From assembly GCA_902798425.1 (NCBI GenBank), contig CADBWR010000011.1:1-60923 (forward strand): a stretch of DNA of 60,923 bases. Direction: 5' to 3'. A model generated the notes under the pieces. It had not been told where the DNA came from. It saw only the letters and a program-made list of their open reading frames with translations, and searched no databases. The DNA is from an uncultured Bacteroidales bacterium. GTDB taxonomy: Bacteria; Bacteroidota; Bacteroidia; Bacteroidales; Bacteroidaceae. How positions within the stretch are numbered: the first letter of the stretch is position 1; each line of letters opens with the position of its first letter. This document shows positions 49,894 through 59,826 of this stretch, piece after piece. The translations under genes were made by a program, and so were the position numbers.

Positions 49894-51180
49894 CTACTCT
49901 TGTTTCTTGCCAAATTCCGGATCAACCTTGATGAGTGCTGTCACGACAAACGTTATCAGACAGAGCAGCATGACAATGATAAAGAACTGACGGTAACCCA
50001 GCAAATCCTTCATCCATCCCGACACCATGCCAGGCAACATCAAGCCTAGATAAGAAATGGCTGTGCAGAAGGCATAATGAGACGTCTGGAAACTGCCCTT
50101 AGCAAAGTAGAGCATATAGAGTGTCAGTGCTGTAAAGCCTAGGCCATAGCCAAACTGTTCGATGAAGATGCAAGAGCTGATGAGTACCAGATTGTCGGGC
50201 ATGGCATAGCTCATATAGACATAGACTATATCGGGCAACGTGATAGCACACACCATAGGCCACAGCCATCGCTTGAAGCCATCGCGGCCTGCTAATAGTC
50301 CGCCAAGGATGCCACCGAGTGTCAGTCCTATCACGCCAATGGTTCCACTGGCCAGTCCGAACTCTTGAGGTGACAGTCCCAGACCACCTGAGGAATGAGG
50401 ACGCATGAGGAACGTCACACTCATCTTGCCCAACAATGCCTCTGGGAAGCGATAGAACAGCAGGAAGAGCATGGCAAAGAGCATCTCACGGGGAGGCAGC
50501 TTCTGAAAGAAGGTACGGAAAGCCGTCACAATACCTGTTGCCACCTCACGGGCATTGGTGCCATGGCGTTGGTCAGCCTTTGAACGGGGCATGATATAGG
50601 CATGGTAGAGCCAGATGGCCAGGAAGAGTGCTGCCAGTCCGTAGAATACAAGACTCCACGTAAAGGCTTTCTGGTTGCGGAAGACCAGTTGCAGCATTCC
50701 TGCCATGGGGATGAGTACACCATTTCCAAAGATAACGGCTAAACGATAGAACGTGTTGCGAATGCCCACAAACCACACCTGCTGGTGGTCATCGAGTTCG
50801 AGCATATAATAACCGTCAGCAGCAATATCGTGAGTAGCACTGCTGAAAGCCATGAGGAAAAAGAAGCACATGGTTCCCTGGAACCAGAACGGCGTATTCA
50901 GCGTGAAAGCCACACCGGCAAGTGACGAGCCTAACAGCATCTGCATGGCGAGCACCCACCAACGCTTAGTCTTATAAAGATCTACAAATGGGCTCCACAG
51001 CGGTTTCACCACCCAGGGCAGTCCCAGCCAACCTGTATAGAGAGCAATATCGGTATCGCTCATGCCCAATTGCATATACATCACTACTGCCACGGTCATA
51101 ACAACCACGTTAGGCAGTCCTTCTCCAATATATAAGGTGGGAATCCACCACCATGGATTTCTTTGTTTTATTTGTTCCAT
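49894..51180 (-). CDS. AmpG-like MFS permease (putative muropeptide transporter)
   Basis: The product is about 428 residues from ATG 51180; an ATG at 51186 would overlap the upstream gene by 4 nt. NPWWWIPTLYIGEGLPNVVVMTVAVVMYMQLG is a typical AmpG/SLC33-like first helix, and GWLGLPWVVKPLWSPFVDLYKTKRWWVLAMQ with THDIAADGYYM are the family's conserved loops. Twelve membrane helices are expected. AmpG imports anhydro-muropeptides for cell-wall recycling. Its coupling to a SpoIID-domain protein gene supports a cell-wall role. Confidence 0.82.
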   Translation of the reverse strand: MEQIKQRNPWWWIPTLYIGEGLPNVVVMTVAVVMYMQLGMSDTDIALYTGWLGLPWVVKPLWSPFVDLYKTKRWWVLAMQMLLGSSLAGVAFTLNTPFWFQGTMCFFFLMAFSSATHDIAADGYYMLELDDHQQVWFVGIRNTFYRLAVIFGNGVLIPMAGMLQLVFRNQKAFTWSLVFYGLAALFLAIWLYHAYIMPRSKADQRHGTNAREVATGIVTAFRTFFQKLPPREMLFAMLFLLFYRFPEALLGKMSVTFLMRPHSSGGLGLSPQEFGLASGTIGVIGLTLGGILGGLLAGRDGFKRWLWPMVCAITLPDIVYVYMSYAMPDNLVLISSCIFIEQFGYGLGFTALTLYMLYFAKGSFQTSHYAFCTAISYLGLMLPGMVSGWMKDLLGYRQFFIIVMLLCLITFVVTALIKVDPEFGKKQE

Positions 51181-51182
51181 AA

Positions 51183-54100
51183 TCAATAGATTTTCTTGAT
51201 TTCAGCATTACGATAGTAGTGTAACAATATCTCATCATAGCGATAGCCTTGCTGTCCCATGACGGCAGCACCAATCTGGCAGAGGCCTACACCATGTCCC
51301 CAACCTTTACCGTTCAGCCGGAAGCCTTTCTCCGTTTTCTCCACGTCGAAAGCTGAGCTGTAGAGATGGCTCTCGCTGAGGGCACGGCGAATCTCCAATT
51401 CCTTACCAATGGTGAACGTCTTCTTGGTGCCTACTATCTTCAACTTCCAAATGCGGCCACTCTTACCGCGCTCCAAAGGAATGAGGTCGGTAATAGTGCC
51501 AAAATCATCCTTCAGTTTCTCGTTGATGAGATCTGAGATCTCATCCGCTGTATATTCCACCGTCCAGCGGTAGAAGTCGTTGGTTTCCTGGTCATAGTCA
51601 TTGAGAACCTGCGCGAGAACAGCCTTATCATTGGTATTGCAGAAGGGGTCTGGCACACTGACAAGATATGGCTTTGGGGTGTCTTCCCAACAATATTGAA
51701 ACTCCTCAGTGACACCACCACAGCACTTCGAGAAGCGGGCATCACAGATGTCATCACCATAGCAGAGTATCTGTCCACGGGTAGACTTCAGTGCCTGCTC
51801 CACATTCTTACTGGTCTGTTTGGTGATGCCTTGATAGCGCTGACAATGGTCATCAGCACAGACATCGAAGATGGTATGGTCTTCGCGGTCGTACCAGCGG
51901 ATGAGTTCATCGTCTTTCTTAATAAATGAGAAGAAGCCATTCTTCTGCTCCTTATTCTCCTCACGGCGTCGCATCTGAGCCAGCAGCCAAGAACGGCTGA
52001 TAACGGCATGAGCCTTGAGTAGTTCCAGCCCTGCCGTGGCTTTCATCTCGCTGGAGATGACTGAGGCAAGGTAACTCTCGACAGGCAACTCGTTGATGGC
52101 CGTAATCTTGTCGCTCTCAACAACCAAACGCAATGTACCAAGGAACACCTGTGTCTCCTTGCGCTCCCAATGGAAGTTGACACCAATGGTGACATCATAC
52201 AGCGAGAATGACGACTGTGCAGACTGAGGTATGAAAGTCAGCGAGCGATACTGATTGCCATTCCACAGAATGCCTCCCTCGGAAAACTCCACCGTCTGTT
52301 CACCTTGAATAATTTCACCCTTAGCGACATAGGCACCATTCAGGGAAAAATGAATCTTCTGTGCACTGACTATACCGACTGTCACATTAGGCTGACTAGT
52401 CATTGACAACGGTGAGTGGTTAGCTGTCAATGGTGTATTTTGTAAATCTTCAATAATCCGTTTTACCTGTTCTGGGGTGATAGATACCTCCCGATAGATA
52501 GTAAGAACCTGTTCTACCGTCAGGCGTCGAAAATCCTGCTCACGGGGGGTAATAATAAGTCCTCCCATGTCTACTGCTCCCGGACTAATAATGAACTGCG
52601 CGTCACCCTCAGCAGTATAACAAGCTGGACGATGCTTGCCACGTGGCAGCACGACACTAACCAGTCCATTGCCCGTGTTCCATGCAATGATATTCATCAT
52701 GGGCTCTGTATTGTCATCGGATGGTGGCAGACAGCGATACAACTGTTTGAAGAGCTGTTCGCCAATCTCTATATCGCGACTCTTGATAACAAAGGCTGCT
52801 GCAGGATAGTCTGTCAGATGCCATATTCCATTATCCTCATCATGCTTAACGACCTCCAACATGTTACGGCTCAAGCGCTGCCAAGAGCACTGCAAGGGCA
52901 GAACGCCACTGCTAACAGCCTGCAGATGGGCATGGTCGGGGGCGGAAGCGCCACAGTGTGGTCCATTATATAATAAGGTAAGGTCACTGTTGCGCTGTGC
53001 CAACTGCAACAATTCACCATACATCGGCAGAATGCGCTGTGAACGGTGGCGTAAGGTTGGAATGGTGAAATGGACAGGAAGAATGGGGAATGGATTGACC
53101 AACAACTCATAAAGTCCATCAACCATACGGTGCATCTGTTCCTTGGGACGATTCTTTGCGCAGAGGAAACAGGGACGCTCTGCTATGGACTTAGCATCAA
53201 TCTTAGCACCCGTAGACATGATGCGGGCAGGATTCCACTGCGCCATCATTGTCAAGGTGTCGCCCATCAGTTCACGGGTCTCCACATGCTCCAGGTCACG
53301 ATAGCGCTGGCGCACTTCCTCCCAAATCTGTAACTGACGGTTGAAGAAACGCATCAGAGCCGACTCACTCAATACGTCGTTTACACCTTGGTTCATCTGC
53401 TGGCGAGCATGCAACTCGATAGTACGCAGCCGATCCTTATAAAGATTGTTTGCATTGACTTTCTCTACCGATAGTGCAGCATCAGAGTTGCCACCCCAGC
53501 GACGGCAAAGGTACAATTCAGAGAATATACGTCCTATGCGGTAGCGACGCGAGAACATCAGTCCCAGAGCATAGTCCTCGCCATACGAGGTATTGGGGAA
53601 CTGAACCTGACGCAATAAAGGAGTGAAGAAGGCTCGTGGAGCGCCTAAGCCATTGATGCGTAACGCATTATTTGGTCCATTCTCGTCGGTCCACTCATGG
53701 TGGTCAATAAGTCCGGGAGGCAATGTGTTCAACTCAAAATCGCACATACGATAAGAGCCTATCACCATAGCAGCCTTCTGCTCATAGAAAGCATTGACAA
53801 CCGTCTGCAACGTCTTAGGAGACGAGTAGAGATCGTCAGAGTCCAACTGTACGGCAAAACGTCCGCAATAGGAGCTGTTGATGGCCTGATTCCAGCATCC
53901 GCCAATGCCCAGGTCTGTACGTTCTGGCACAATGACGTGAAGTTTATTACCATAATGGGGAGTCAGCACTGAGAGTATTTCTGAGGTGCCATCCGTAGAG
54001 TGATTGTCGACAACGATAACATTATACTTGAACGATGCCTTCTGCGAGAGAGCACTCTCCACCGCATCTTTGATGGTCTTCTCACGATTGTAGACGGGTA

Positions 54101-54863
54101 TGACAACAGAGGCTTCCACCTCAAAGTCTTGCTCAGCAAAATCCACTTCGTTATACAAACTGGTATCCACCAAGGCATTGACCATTTTCAGATGCTCTGT
54201 ACATGCCGATTCCATTTCTATCTGCACTTCGCGGTTGCGAGGATTAACATAGTCAAACTGTTTCTCGCCAGAGGCTCTAAGGTCGCGTTCCTCCTCTGTA
54301 TACAAATACTCGTTTAGGTGCAGCAAACGGCCTTCGCGACTTAAGAATAATCGCAGGTCGTACAGGGCGGCATAAAGATAATCATGACCATGCTCATGGG
54401 CTGCATACTGATGCAGAAGGGATGTACGCACCAGCCACACACTACCAAAATCAAAATCGTCACGCAACGCACCCTCCTGATAGTCAATAACGGGATGCGC
54501 TTTACGTGTACCTTCCTCTATCGTATAGCGGTCACTATAGACCATTGCAGCTTCAGTGTCGCCAGCCACCAACATCATACGTTCCAGCGCCTGCTCGCCC
54601 AACTGAAGAGCAAAGGGTTTCAGACACAACAGGGCATAAGCTGCCATGGCGTTCTCTGCCAACAAAGACACGAAATGGCTGCTTGACAAATCGTCTGTTA
54701 TTAATAATGTGCAGTCCTTTGGTGCTGTAATCTGTGCTGCCAATTCTTTGTTGACCAACAAGAAGATATGCCTGACAACCCTGCTACGACGCAACTGCTC
54801 TACCACAGGCATGACGTCATCCAGTGCTTGACAGGCTATAAAGCAATCTGTTTTCTGTTTCAT
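51183..54863 (-). CDS. Giant fusion: GT2 glycosyltransferase, DUF4922 and SpoIID/LytB domains
   Basis: The product has 1,226 residues. The first 240 resemble a degenerate GT2 domain. A canonical GT-A domain starts near 248 ([22 protein letters not shown], with [13 protein letters not shown] as the DxD region). About 565-805 is DUF4922, a HIT/GalT-like nucleotidyltransferase-phosphorylase fold ([22 protein letters not shown]). About 823-1226 is a SpoIID/LytB domain ([48 protein letters not shown]), linked to peptidoglycan hydrolysis. There is no signal peptide, odd for SpoIID. A repeat lies in the linker at 807-823. It is divergent from rlmN and just upstream of the AmpG-like gene. Confidence 0.82.
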   Translation of the reverse strand: MKQKTDCFIACQALDDVMPVVEQLRRSRVVRHIFLLVNKELAAQITAPKDCTLLITDDLSSSHFVSLLAENAMAAYALLCLKPFALQLGEQALERMMLVAGDTEAAMVYSDRYTIEEGTRKAHPVIDYQEGALRDDFDFGSVWLVRTSLLHQYAAHEHGHDYLYAALYDLRLFLSREGRLLHLNEYLYTEEERDLRASGEKQFDYVNPRNREVQIEMESACTEHLKMVNALVDTSLYNEVDFAEQDFEVEASVVIPVYNREKTIKDAVESALSQKASFKYNVIVVDNHSTDGTSEILSVLTPHYGNKLHVIVPERTDLGIGGCWNQAINSSYCGRFAVQLDSDDLYSSPKTLQTVVNAFYEQKAAMVIGSYRMCDFELNTLPPGLIDHHEWTDENGPNNALRINGLGAPRAFFTPLLRQVQFPNTSYGEDYALGLMFSRRYRIGRIFSELYLCRRWGGNSDAALSVEKVNANNLYKDRLRTIELHARQQMNQGVNDVLSESALMRFFNRQLQIWEEVRQRYRDLEHVETRELMGDTLTMMAQWNPARIMSTGAKIDAKSIAERPCFLCAKNRPKEQMHRMVDGLYELLVNPFPILPVHFTIPTLRHRSQRILPMYGELLQLAQRNSDLTLLYNGPHCGASAPDHAHLQAVSSGVLPLQCSWQRLSRNMLEVVKHDEDNGIWHLTDYPAAAFVIKSRDIEIGEQLFKQLYRCLPPSDDNTEPMMNIIAWNTGNGLVSVVLPRGKHRPACYTAEGDAQFIISPGAVDMGGLIITPREQDFRRLTVEQVLTIYREVSITPEQVKRIIEDLQNTPLTANHSPLSMTSQPNVTVGIVSAQKIHFSLNGAYVAKGEIIQGEQTVEFSEGGILWNGNQYRSLTFIPQSAQSSFSLYDVTIGVNFHWERKETQVFLGTLRLVVESDKITAINELPVESYLASVISSEMKATAGLELLKAHAVISRSWLLAQMRRREENKEQKNGFFSFIKKDDELIRWYDREDHTIFDVCADDHCQRYQGITKQTSKNVEQALKSTRGQILCYGDDICDARFSKCCGGVTEEFQYCWEDTPKPYLVSVPDPFCNTNDKAVLAQVLNDYDQETNDFYRWTVEYTADEISDLINEKLKDDFGTITDLIPLERGKSGRIWKLKIVGTKKTFTIGKELEIRRALSESHLYSSAFDVEKTEKGFRLNGKGWGHGVGLCQIGAAVMGQQGYRYDEILLHYYRNAEIKKIY
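52401..52432. repeat. Small inverted repeat in the DUF4922-SpoIID linker
   Basis: CATTGACA and TGTCAATG (8-bp perfect arms) enclose GGTGAGTGGTTAGC-type sequence. It is translated as [14 protein letters not shown], exactly between the two C-terminal domains, and looks like a dispersed repeat rather than conserved coding sequence. Confidence 0.45.
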
Positions 54864-54893
54864 GAATTTTGCTTGTTTTTAGTATATTGAGTG

Positions 54894-54901
54894 CAAAGAT
54901 A
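54894..54901 (-). promoter_or_regulatory. -7 box of the GT2-DUF4922-SpoIID gene
   Basis: Leftward TATCTTTG, followed by CACTC, 31 nt ahead of the start codon at 54863. The -33 element is not clear. Confidence 0.5.
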
Positions 54902-54975
54902 CAAATAAATTAGGAATTATGAAGCTGTGTCTGCAATTTTTTCATTTTTCATTTCCCTTTTATCATTTATTTTAC

Positions 54976-54983
54976 TACCTTTG
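54976..54983 (+). promoter_or_regulatory. -7 box touching the rlmN start codon
   Basis: TACCTTTG ends 5 nt before ATG 54989, so transcription should start at or beside the A of the ATG. No TTG at the usual distance. Confidence 0.5.
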
Positions 54984-54988
54984 CACCC

Positions 54989-56065
54989 ATGATACCACAA
55001 AAGAAACGACTTTTGGGGATGACGCCGGCAGAGTTGAAAGCTCTTGTCGCCAGTCTTGGTATGCCTGCTTTCACTGCAAAGCAGGTTGCTCAGTGGTTGT
55101 ATGTGAAGCATGTGAAGAGCATCGACGAGATGACAAATCTGTCGAAGCAGAACAGAGAGCTACTGTCTGAACACTTCGAGGTTGGCGCCATGGCACCAAT
55201 CGACTGCCAGCGCTCCAAGGACGGCACCATCAAGTACCTCTTTCCCGTGCAGACAGCCGATAGCGTCCTCTTCGTCGAGACGGTCTTCATCCCAGACCAC
55301 GACCGTGCCACGCTGTGTGTTTCGTGTCAAGTAGGCTGCAAGATGAACTGTCTGTTCTGTCAGACGGGCAAACAGGGATGGCAAGGCAATCTGACCGCTG
55401 CCGACATTCTAAACCAGATATATGCACTGCCAGAGGTAGACCAACTGACGAATATCGTCTTCATGGGACAAGGCGAGCCGATGGACAACCTTGATGCCGT
55501 ACTGCGCGTCACTGAGATAATGACAGCCGACTGGGGATGGCAATGGAGTCCTAAACGCATCACCGTCAGCAGCGTAGGTGTCAAGGGCAAGCTAAAGCGG
55601 TTCCTTGACGAGAGTCCCTGCCATGTAGCCATCTCCATGCACTCACCGCTCCATGAGCAGCGCCTGCAGCTGATGCCTGCCGAGAAAGCGATGCCGCTGG
55701 AAGAGACGATAGCACTGCTCAAACAATATGACTTCACACACCAGCGTCGCTGTTCGTTTGAATACATCTGTTTTGGCGGTCTCAACGACTCACCACTCTA
55801 TGGCAGGGAGATTGTCCGACTACTGGAGGGCTTGGAATGTCGTGTCAACCTCATCCGTTTCCACGAGATACCTGGTGTCAACTTGCCTGCCTCTGACGAG
55901 AAACGTATGGAGGCATTGCGTGACTATCTAACAGCACATGGCATCACAACAACCATCCGTGCTTCCAGAGGGCAAGACATCTTTGCAGCCTGCGGACTGT
56001 TAAGTACCGCCCGTCAGAACGAATTGAAAGAACAACCAAGCAATAAAGCTATAACGTTCAAATAA
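54989..56065 (+). CDS. rlmN: 23S rRNA/tRNA adenine C2-methyltransferase RlmN
   Basis: The product has 358 residues. The radical SAM cluster motif CQVGCKMNCLFCQTG (about 110-124) carries the Cys-x3-Cys-x2-Cys ligands. NIVFMGQGEPMDNLDAV follows, and a late cysteine sits in ACGLL near the C-terminus (the mechanism also uses CQVG). It methylates A2503 of 23S rRNA and A37 of some tRNAs. Residues 1-11 (MIPQKKRLLGM) belong to the fold, so the ATG at 54989 is likely correct despite the promoter lying 5 nt before it. pdxA follows after 5 nt. Confidence 0.95.
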   Translation: MIPQKKRLLGMTPAELKALVASLGMPAFTAKQVAQWLYVKHVKSIDEMTNLSKQNRELLSEHFEVGAMAPIDCQRSKDGTIKYLFPVQTADSVLFVETVFIPDHDRATLCVSCQVGCKMNCLFCQTGKQGWQGNLTAADILNQIYALPEVDQLTNIVFMGQGEPMDNLDAVLRVTEIMTADWGWQWSPKRITVSSVGVKGKLKRFLDESPCHVAISMHSPLHEQRLQLMPAEKAMPLEETIALLKQYDFTHQRRCSFEYICFGGLNDSPLYGREIVRLLEGLECRVNLIRFHEIPGVNLPASDEKRMEALRDYLTAHGITTTIRASRGQDIFAACGLLSTARQNELKEQPSNKAITFK

Positions 56066-56070
56066 CAACA

Positions 56071-57219
56071 ATGGAACAAGAAAAGAAAATTCGCGTGGCT
56101 ATCACGCAAGGAGATACCAACGGTGTCGGTTACGAGGTGATATTGAAGGCCTTTCAAGACCCTACCATCCTCGAACTTTGCACACCTATTATTTATGGCT
56201 CGCCGAAGATAGCGACCTACCATAAGAAGGCGCTCAACTTGGAAACAAGCTTTACCATCATCAACAACGCCGAGGAAGCACGCGACGGACGCGTCAACCT
56301 ATTGGCATGCCACGATGACGAAATCAAGATTGAATTCGGGCAACCCTCAGAAGAAGCAGGACAGGCTGCCTTCTGTGCACTAGACCGCGCCATGACCGAC
56401 TACCGCAGCGGACTCTATGATGTACTGGTGACAGCACCCATCAACAAGGCTACCATCCAGAACCCAGGTTTTCACTTTCCTGGGCACACAGAATACATCG
56501 AGACCAGTCTGGGTGAAGGCAAGAAGGCACTCATGATATTAATGAACGACATGCTACGCGTAGCACTCGTCACCACGCATCTGCCCATCAAAGACATTAC
56601 CAAAGCCATCACCAAGGAGGCCATCATCGAGAAGGCCACCATCTTCCACCAGTCGCTGCGTCGTGACTTCCGTATCTCATGTCCACGCATCGCCGTGCTG
56701 TCGTTAAACCCTCATGCTGGCGACAATGGGCTGCTGGGTGCTGAGGAGAAAGACATTATACAGCCTGCCATTGAACAACTGGCTGAGAATGGTATTCAAG
56801 CCTTTGGTCCCTATGCTGCTGACGGATTCTTCGGTTCTGGCAGTTTCAACTATTTTGATGGTGTGCTGGCCATGTATCACGACCAGGGACTGGCACCCTT
56901 CAAGACCATCGCTTTGGACAATGGTGTCAACTTCACTGCTGGACTGCCCATTGTACGCACCTCTCCCGACCACGGCACAGCCTACGACATTGCCGGACAG
57001 GGTACGGCCGACGAGAACTCGCTGCGTCAGGCTATCTATACGGCTATCGACATCTGGCGCAACCGCCAGAACTATGACGAGCCCCTTCAAAACCCATTAC
57101 CTAAGCTCTTCCACGAGAAGCGGGAGGATGGCAACAAGGCTCGTTTTGCACAGCCACGTCCTAAGGATATGTTTAAAAAAGAGAAGCCTGGTAAGCCCGA
57201 AACGCAGACAGAAAGTTAA
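56071..57219 (+). CDS. pdxA: 4-Hydroxythreonine-4-phosphate dehydrogenase
   Basis: The product has 382 residues. IRVAITQGDTNGVGYEVILKAF is the family start. The metal-binding histidines lie in TTHLPIKDI, LNPHAGDNGLLGAEE and YHDQGLAPFKTI; PDHGTAYDIAGQGTADENS is the conserved C-terminal motif. It oxidises 4-phosphohydroxy-L-threonine in pyridoxal phosphate synthesis. A basic, low-complexity tail (GNKARFAQPRPKDMFKKEKPGKPETQTES) ends the protein. It is co-transcribed with rlmN. Confidence 0.95.
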   Translation: MEQEKKIRVAITQGDTNGVGYEVILKAFQDPTILELCTPIIYGSPKIATYHKKALNLETSFTIINNAEEARDGRVNLLACHDDEIKIEFGQPSEEAGQAAFCALDRAMTDYRSGLYDVLVTAPINKATIQNPGFHFPGHTEYIETSLGEGKKALMILMNDMLRVALVTTHLPIKDITKAITKEAIIEKATIFHQSLRRDFRISCPRIAVLSLNPHAGDNGLLGAEEKDIIQPAIEQLAENGIQAFGPYAADGFFGSGSFNYFDGVLAMYHDQGLAPFKTIALDNGVNFTAGLPIVRTSPDHGTAYDIAGQGTADENSLRQAIYTAIDIWRNRQNYDEPLQNPLPKLFHEKREDGNKARFAQPRPKDMFKKEKPGKPETQTES

Positions 57220-57258
57220 ATTTCTGCCAAAGTGTGCCATTATGTCAGATTTTCTTTG

Positions 57259-57266
57259 TAACTTTG
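57259..57266 (+). promoter_or_regulatory. -7 box of the sigma-54 activator gene
   Basis: TAACTTTG followed by CAGCCC, 20 nt ahead of ATG 57287. The -33 element is weak. Confidence 0.5.
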
Positions 57267-57286
57267 CAGCCCGCTAAGCTAAGATA

Positions 57287-58525
57287 ATGAAAACAACTGA
57301 GTTACAGAACATCAAGCAGCGCTATAACATCGTAGGAAACTGCGAAGCATTAAATCGCGCCCTTGACGTCGCCCTACAGGTGGCGCCGACTGACCTTAGT
57401 GTGCTCATTGTCGGAGAAAGCGGTGTCGGCAAGGAGATTATCCCACGTGTCATCCACGACAACTCTCCACGCCGTCGTGAGAAGTACTTTGCCATCAACT
57501 GCGGCTCCATTCCCGAGGGAACCATCGACTCAGAACTTTTCGGACACGTAAAAGGCTCATTTACTGGAGCCATCAACGACTCACCAGGTTACTTTGGGGT
57601 AGCCAACAAGGGAACACTGTTCCTTGACGAGGTGGGCGAACTGCCCATGGCCACACAGGCCCGTTTGCTACGTGTTTTGGAGAATGGTGAATACATCCCC
57701 GTGGGCGGCACAGAGATTCGCAAGACAGACGTACGCATTGTGGCTGCCACCAATGTAAACATCCGACAGGCCATCAGTGAAGGACGTTTCCGAGAAGACC
57801 TTTATTACCGTCTGAACCAAGTGCCTATTCAGATGCCTCCACTTCGTCAGCGCGGCGAAGACATCGTATTGCTGTTCCGTCTCTTTGCCATGCAGATGGC
57901 CGAGAAATACCGTATGGACAAGGTGGTACTGACAGACGATGCCAAGCAGTTGCTGATGCGCTACAAATGGCCAGGCAATGTGCGCCAGCTAAAGAACATC
58001 ACCGAGCAAATCAGCATTCTCAGCACAGAGCGCCAGATAACAGCAGGAATTCTCTCTCGTTTCATCCCCCAGGATCAAGAGACCACCCAGTTGGCTACCA
58101 TCCACAACGAAGGAGAACACTCGTTTGAGAATGAGCGCGAGATACTTTATAAGATACTCTTCGAGCTACGCAGTAATGTCAACGACATGCGCCGCGAAAT
58201 GAGTACACTCAAGAAGCAGATAGAAGACGTTCAGGTCAGCAAGCCCTCACAGACTCCTCTGCCATCAACCCAGTTGGCACCAATCAGTAGTAACATCTCA
58301 CCTGTCAACACTCAACTATCGTCATTCCCCTCTGCCGAGGATGCCGAGGCAGAAGAGTATGTAGAGCCAGAGATGGAAAGCCTCAACCTCAGCGATTTAG
58401 GCCGCCAAATGTTGGAAAAAGCACTGGAGCGCAATGGCGGCAACCGCAAGAAGGCTGCTCAAGAACTGGGCATCAGTGACCGCACACTTTATCGTAGACT
58501 GAAACAATATGGACTGGACAAGTAA
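57287..58525 (+). CDS. Sigma-54-dependent transcriptional activator (AAA+, no receiver domain)
   Basis: The product has 412 residues. The AAA+ domain begins almost at once: YNIVGNCEALNRAL, Walker A GESGVGKE, the sigma-54 contact loop as GSFTGA (usual GAFTGA, one Ala to Ser), Walker B TLFLDEVGELP, arginine finger region FREDLYYRLNQVPIQMPPLRQR. A long acidic linker follows, then a Fis-type helix-turn-helix (MLEKALERNGGNRKKAAQELGISDRTLYRRLKQYGL). There is no N-terminal sensor or receiver domain. The end overlaps lptE by 17 nt, and this pairing is common in Bacteroidales. Confidence 0.92.
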   Translation: MKTTELQNIKQRYNIVGNCEALNRALDVALQVAPTDLSVLIVGESGVGKEIIPRVIHDNSPRRREKYFAINCGSIPEGTIDSELFGHVKGSFTGAINDSPGYFGVANKGTLFLDEVGELPMATQARLLRVLENGEYIPVGGTEIRKTDVRIVAATNVNIRQAISEGRFREDLYYRLNQVPIQMPPLRQRGEDIVLLFRLFAMQMAEKYRMDKVVLTDDAKQLLMRYKWPGNVRQLKNITEQISILSTERQITAGILSRFIPQDQETTQLATIHNEGEHSFENEREILYKILFELRSNVNDMRREMSTLKKQIEDVQVSKPSQTPLPSTQLAPISSNISPVNTQLSSFPSAEDAEAEEYVEPEMESLNLSDLGRQMLEKALERNGGNRKKAAQELGISDRTLYRRLKQYGLDK

Positions 58526-59033
58526 GACGACACATAAGCTACTCATCTTTAGCTGTTGGCTGTTGGCCGTCAGTGCCTGTTCCGTGAGCTACAAGTTCAA
58601 TGGAGCCAGCATTGACTATACCAAGACTAAGACCATTCAGATTGCAGACTTCCCCGTTCGTTCCAACTACGTTTGGGGACCAATGGAGCCCCTTTTCAAC
58701 AACCAGCTCAGAGACCAGTTCTCCTCACATACGCGTCTGACACAGGTGAAGCGCAATGGAGACTTGAAGATAGAAGGTGAAATCACACAATACCAACAAC
58801 GCAACAAGTCGGTAAGTGCAGAAGGCTATTCAGCACAGACAGAACTTTCCATGACAGTTAACGTGCGATTCACTAACAATGTCAACCACTCAGAAGACTT
58901 TGAGCGCACCTTCACGGCAACACAAAGCTATGAGACAACTCTCTCGCTCAACGACGTACAGGAAGAACTTGTCACCCAGATGTGTAAAGACCTCTGCGAC
59001 CAGATATTCAATGCGACAGTGGCAAACTGGTAA
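58509..59033 (+). CDS. lptE: LptE-like LPS assembly lipoprotein
   Basis: The product has 174 residues. The lipobox is in LLAVSACSV, so the mature protein starts at about Cys24: CSVSYKFNGASIDYTKTKTIQIADFPVRSNYVWGPMEPLFNNQLRDQFSSHTRL, the LptE pattern of Bacteroidetes. LptE plugs the LptD barrel that inserts lipopolysaccharide in the outer membrane. Part of the signal peptide (TTTAGCTGTTGGCTG at 58548-58562) resembles the dispersed repeat at 44972. The start codon lies inside the upstream activator gene. Confidence 0.85.
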   Translation: MDWTSKTTHKLLIFSCWLLAVSACSVSYKFNGASIDYTKTKTIQIADFPVRSNYVWGPMEPLFNNQLRDQFSSHTRLTQVKRNGDLKIEGEITQYQQRNKSVSAEGYSAQTELSMTVNVRFTNNVNHSEDFERTFTATQSYETTLSLNDVQEELVTQMCKDLCDQIFNATVANW

Positions 59034-59054
59034 TAATAAATAGAGAATAGAGAT

Positions 59055-59813
59055 ATGGAACTCATGGAACTCATCAACCACCCGGAACGACTCGACCGCG
59101 ACACGCTGTACGAGCTACGCTCCATGCTGGCGCTGAATCCATATTTCCAGACAGCGCGACTCCTCATGCTGCAGAACCTCTATTTGCTCCACGATTCAGC
59201 CTTCGACGAAGAACTGCGACGTGCAGCATTCTATATTACCGACCGCAAGACCATCTTCAACATGGTCGAGGCTGCCCACTACCAACTAAGGCCCAAGGCT
59301 GACAGCCAAAAGCCCAAAGTCAATAACAAAAAGACTCAAGGCAGCCGCACCATCGACCTCATCGACACGTTCCTTGACTCTATACCCGACGAAGAGGAGC
59401 CTAAAGACAAGAAGAGACGCCCCACCCCTGCCGATGCTGCTATCGACTATGTGGCTTACCTTCTTGAAACCGAAGGCGACGATGACAATACCAATAAGGA
59501 AGATGCTCCACAACTCAAGGGGCACGACCTAATAGACAATTTCCTGCAACAGGAACAAGGTCGCATCATGCTAAGCGAACTGCCCCAAAACGACAGTGAC
59601 GACAATCAGCAAGACGACAACGACGACAACGACGAGGAGTACTTCACCGAGACCCTTGCACGCATCTACATCCGTCAGGGCCGCTACCAGAAAGCCCTCG
59701 ACATCATCAGCCGGCTCAGCAGCAAGTATCCGCAAAAAAACGCCTACTTTGCCGACCAGATAAGATTCCTTGAGAAACTGATAATAAACAACAATACAAA
59801 ATTAAATAATTAA
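59055..59813 (+). CDS. TPR-containing protein of unknown function
   Basis: The product has 252 residues. The start ELINHPERLDRDTLYELRSMLALNPYFQTARLLMLQNLYLLHD is a helical repeat also seen in other Bacteroidales proteins at this position. The middle is acidic and disordered (NDSDDNQQDDNDDNDEEYF), and the C-terminus is one clear TPR (TETLARIYIRQGRYQKALDIISRLSSKYPQKN). No signal peptide, so it is cytoplasmic. Placed between lptE and secG it may take part in envelope biogenesis; the function is not established. Confidence 0.8.
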   Translation: MELMELINHPERLDRDTLYELRSMLALNPYFQTARLLMLQNLYLLHDSAFDEELRRAAFYITDRKTIFNMVEAAHYQLRPKADSQKPKVNNKKTQGSRTIDLIDTFLDSIPDEEEPKDKKRRPTPADAAIDYVAYLLETEGDDDNTNKEDAPQLKGHDLIDNFLQQEQGRIMLSELPQNDSDDNQQDDNDDNDEEYFTETLARIYIRQGRYQKALDIISRLSSKYPQKNAYFADQIRFLEKLIINNNTKLNN

Positions 59814-59826
59814 ACAATTAAACATT

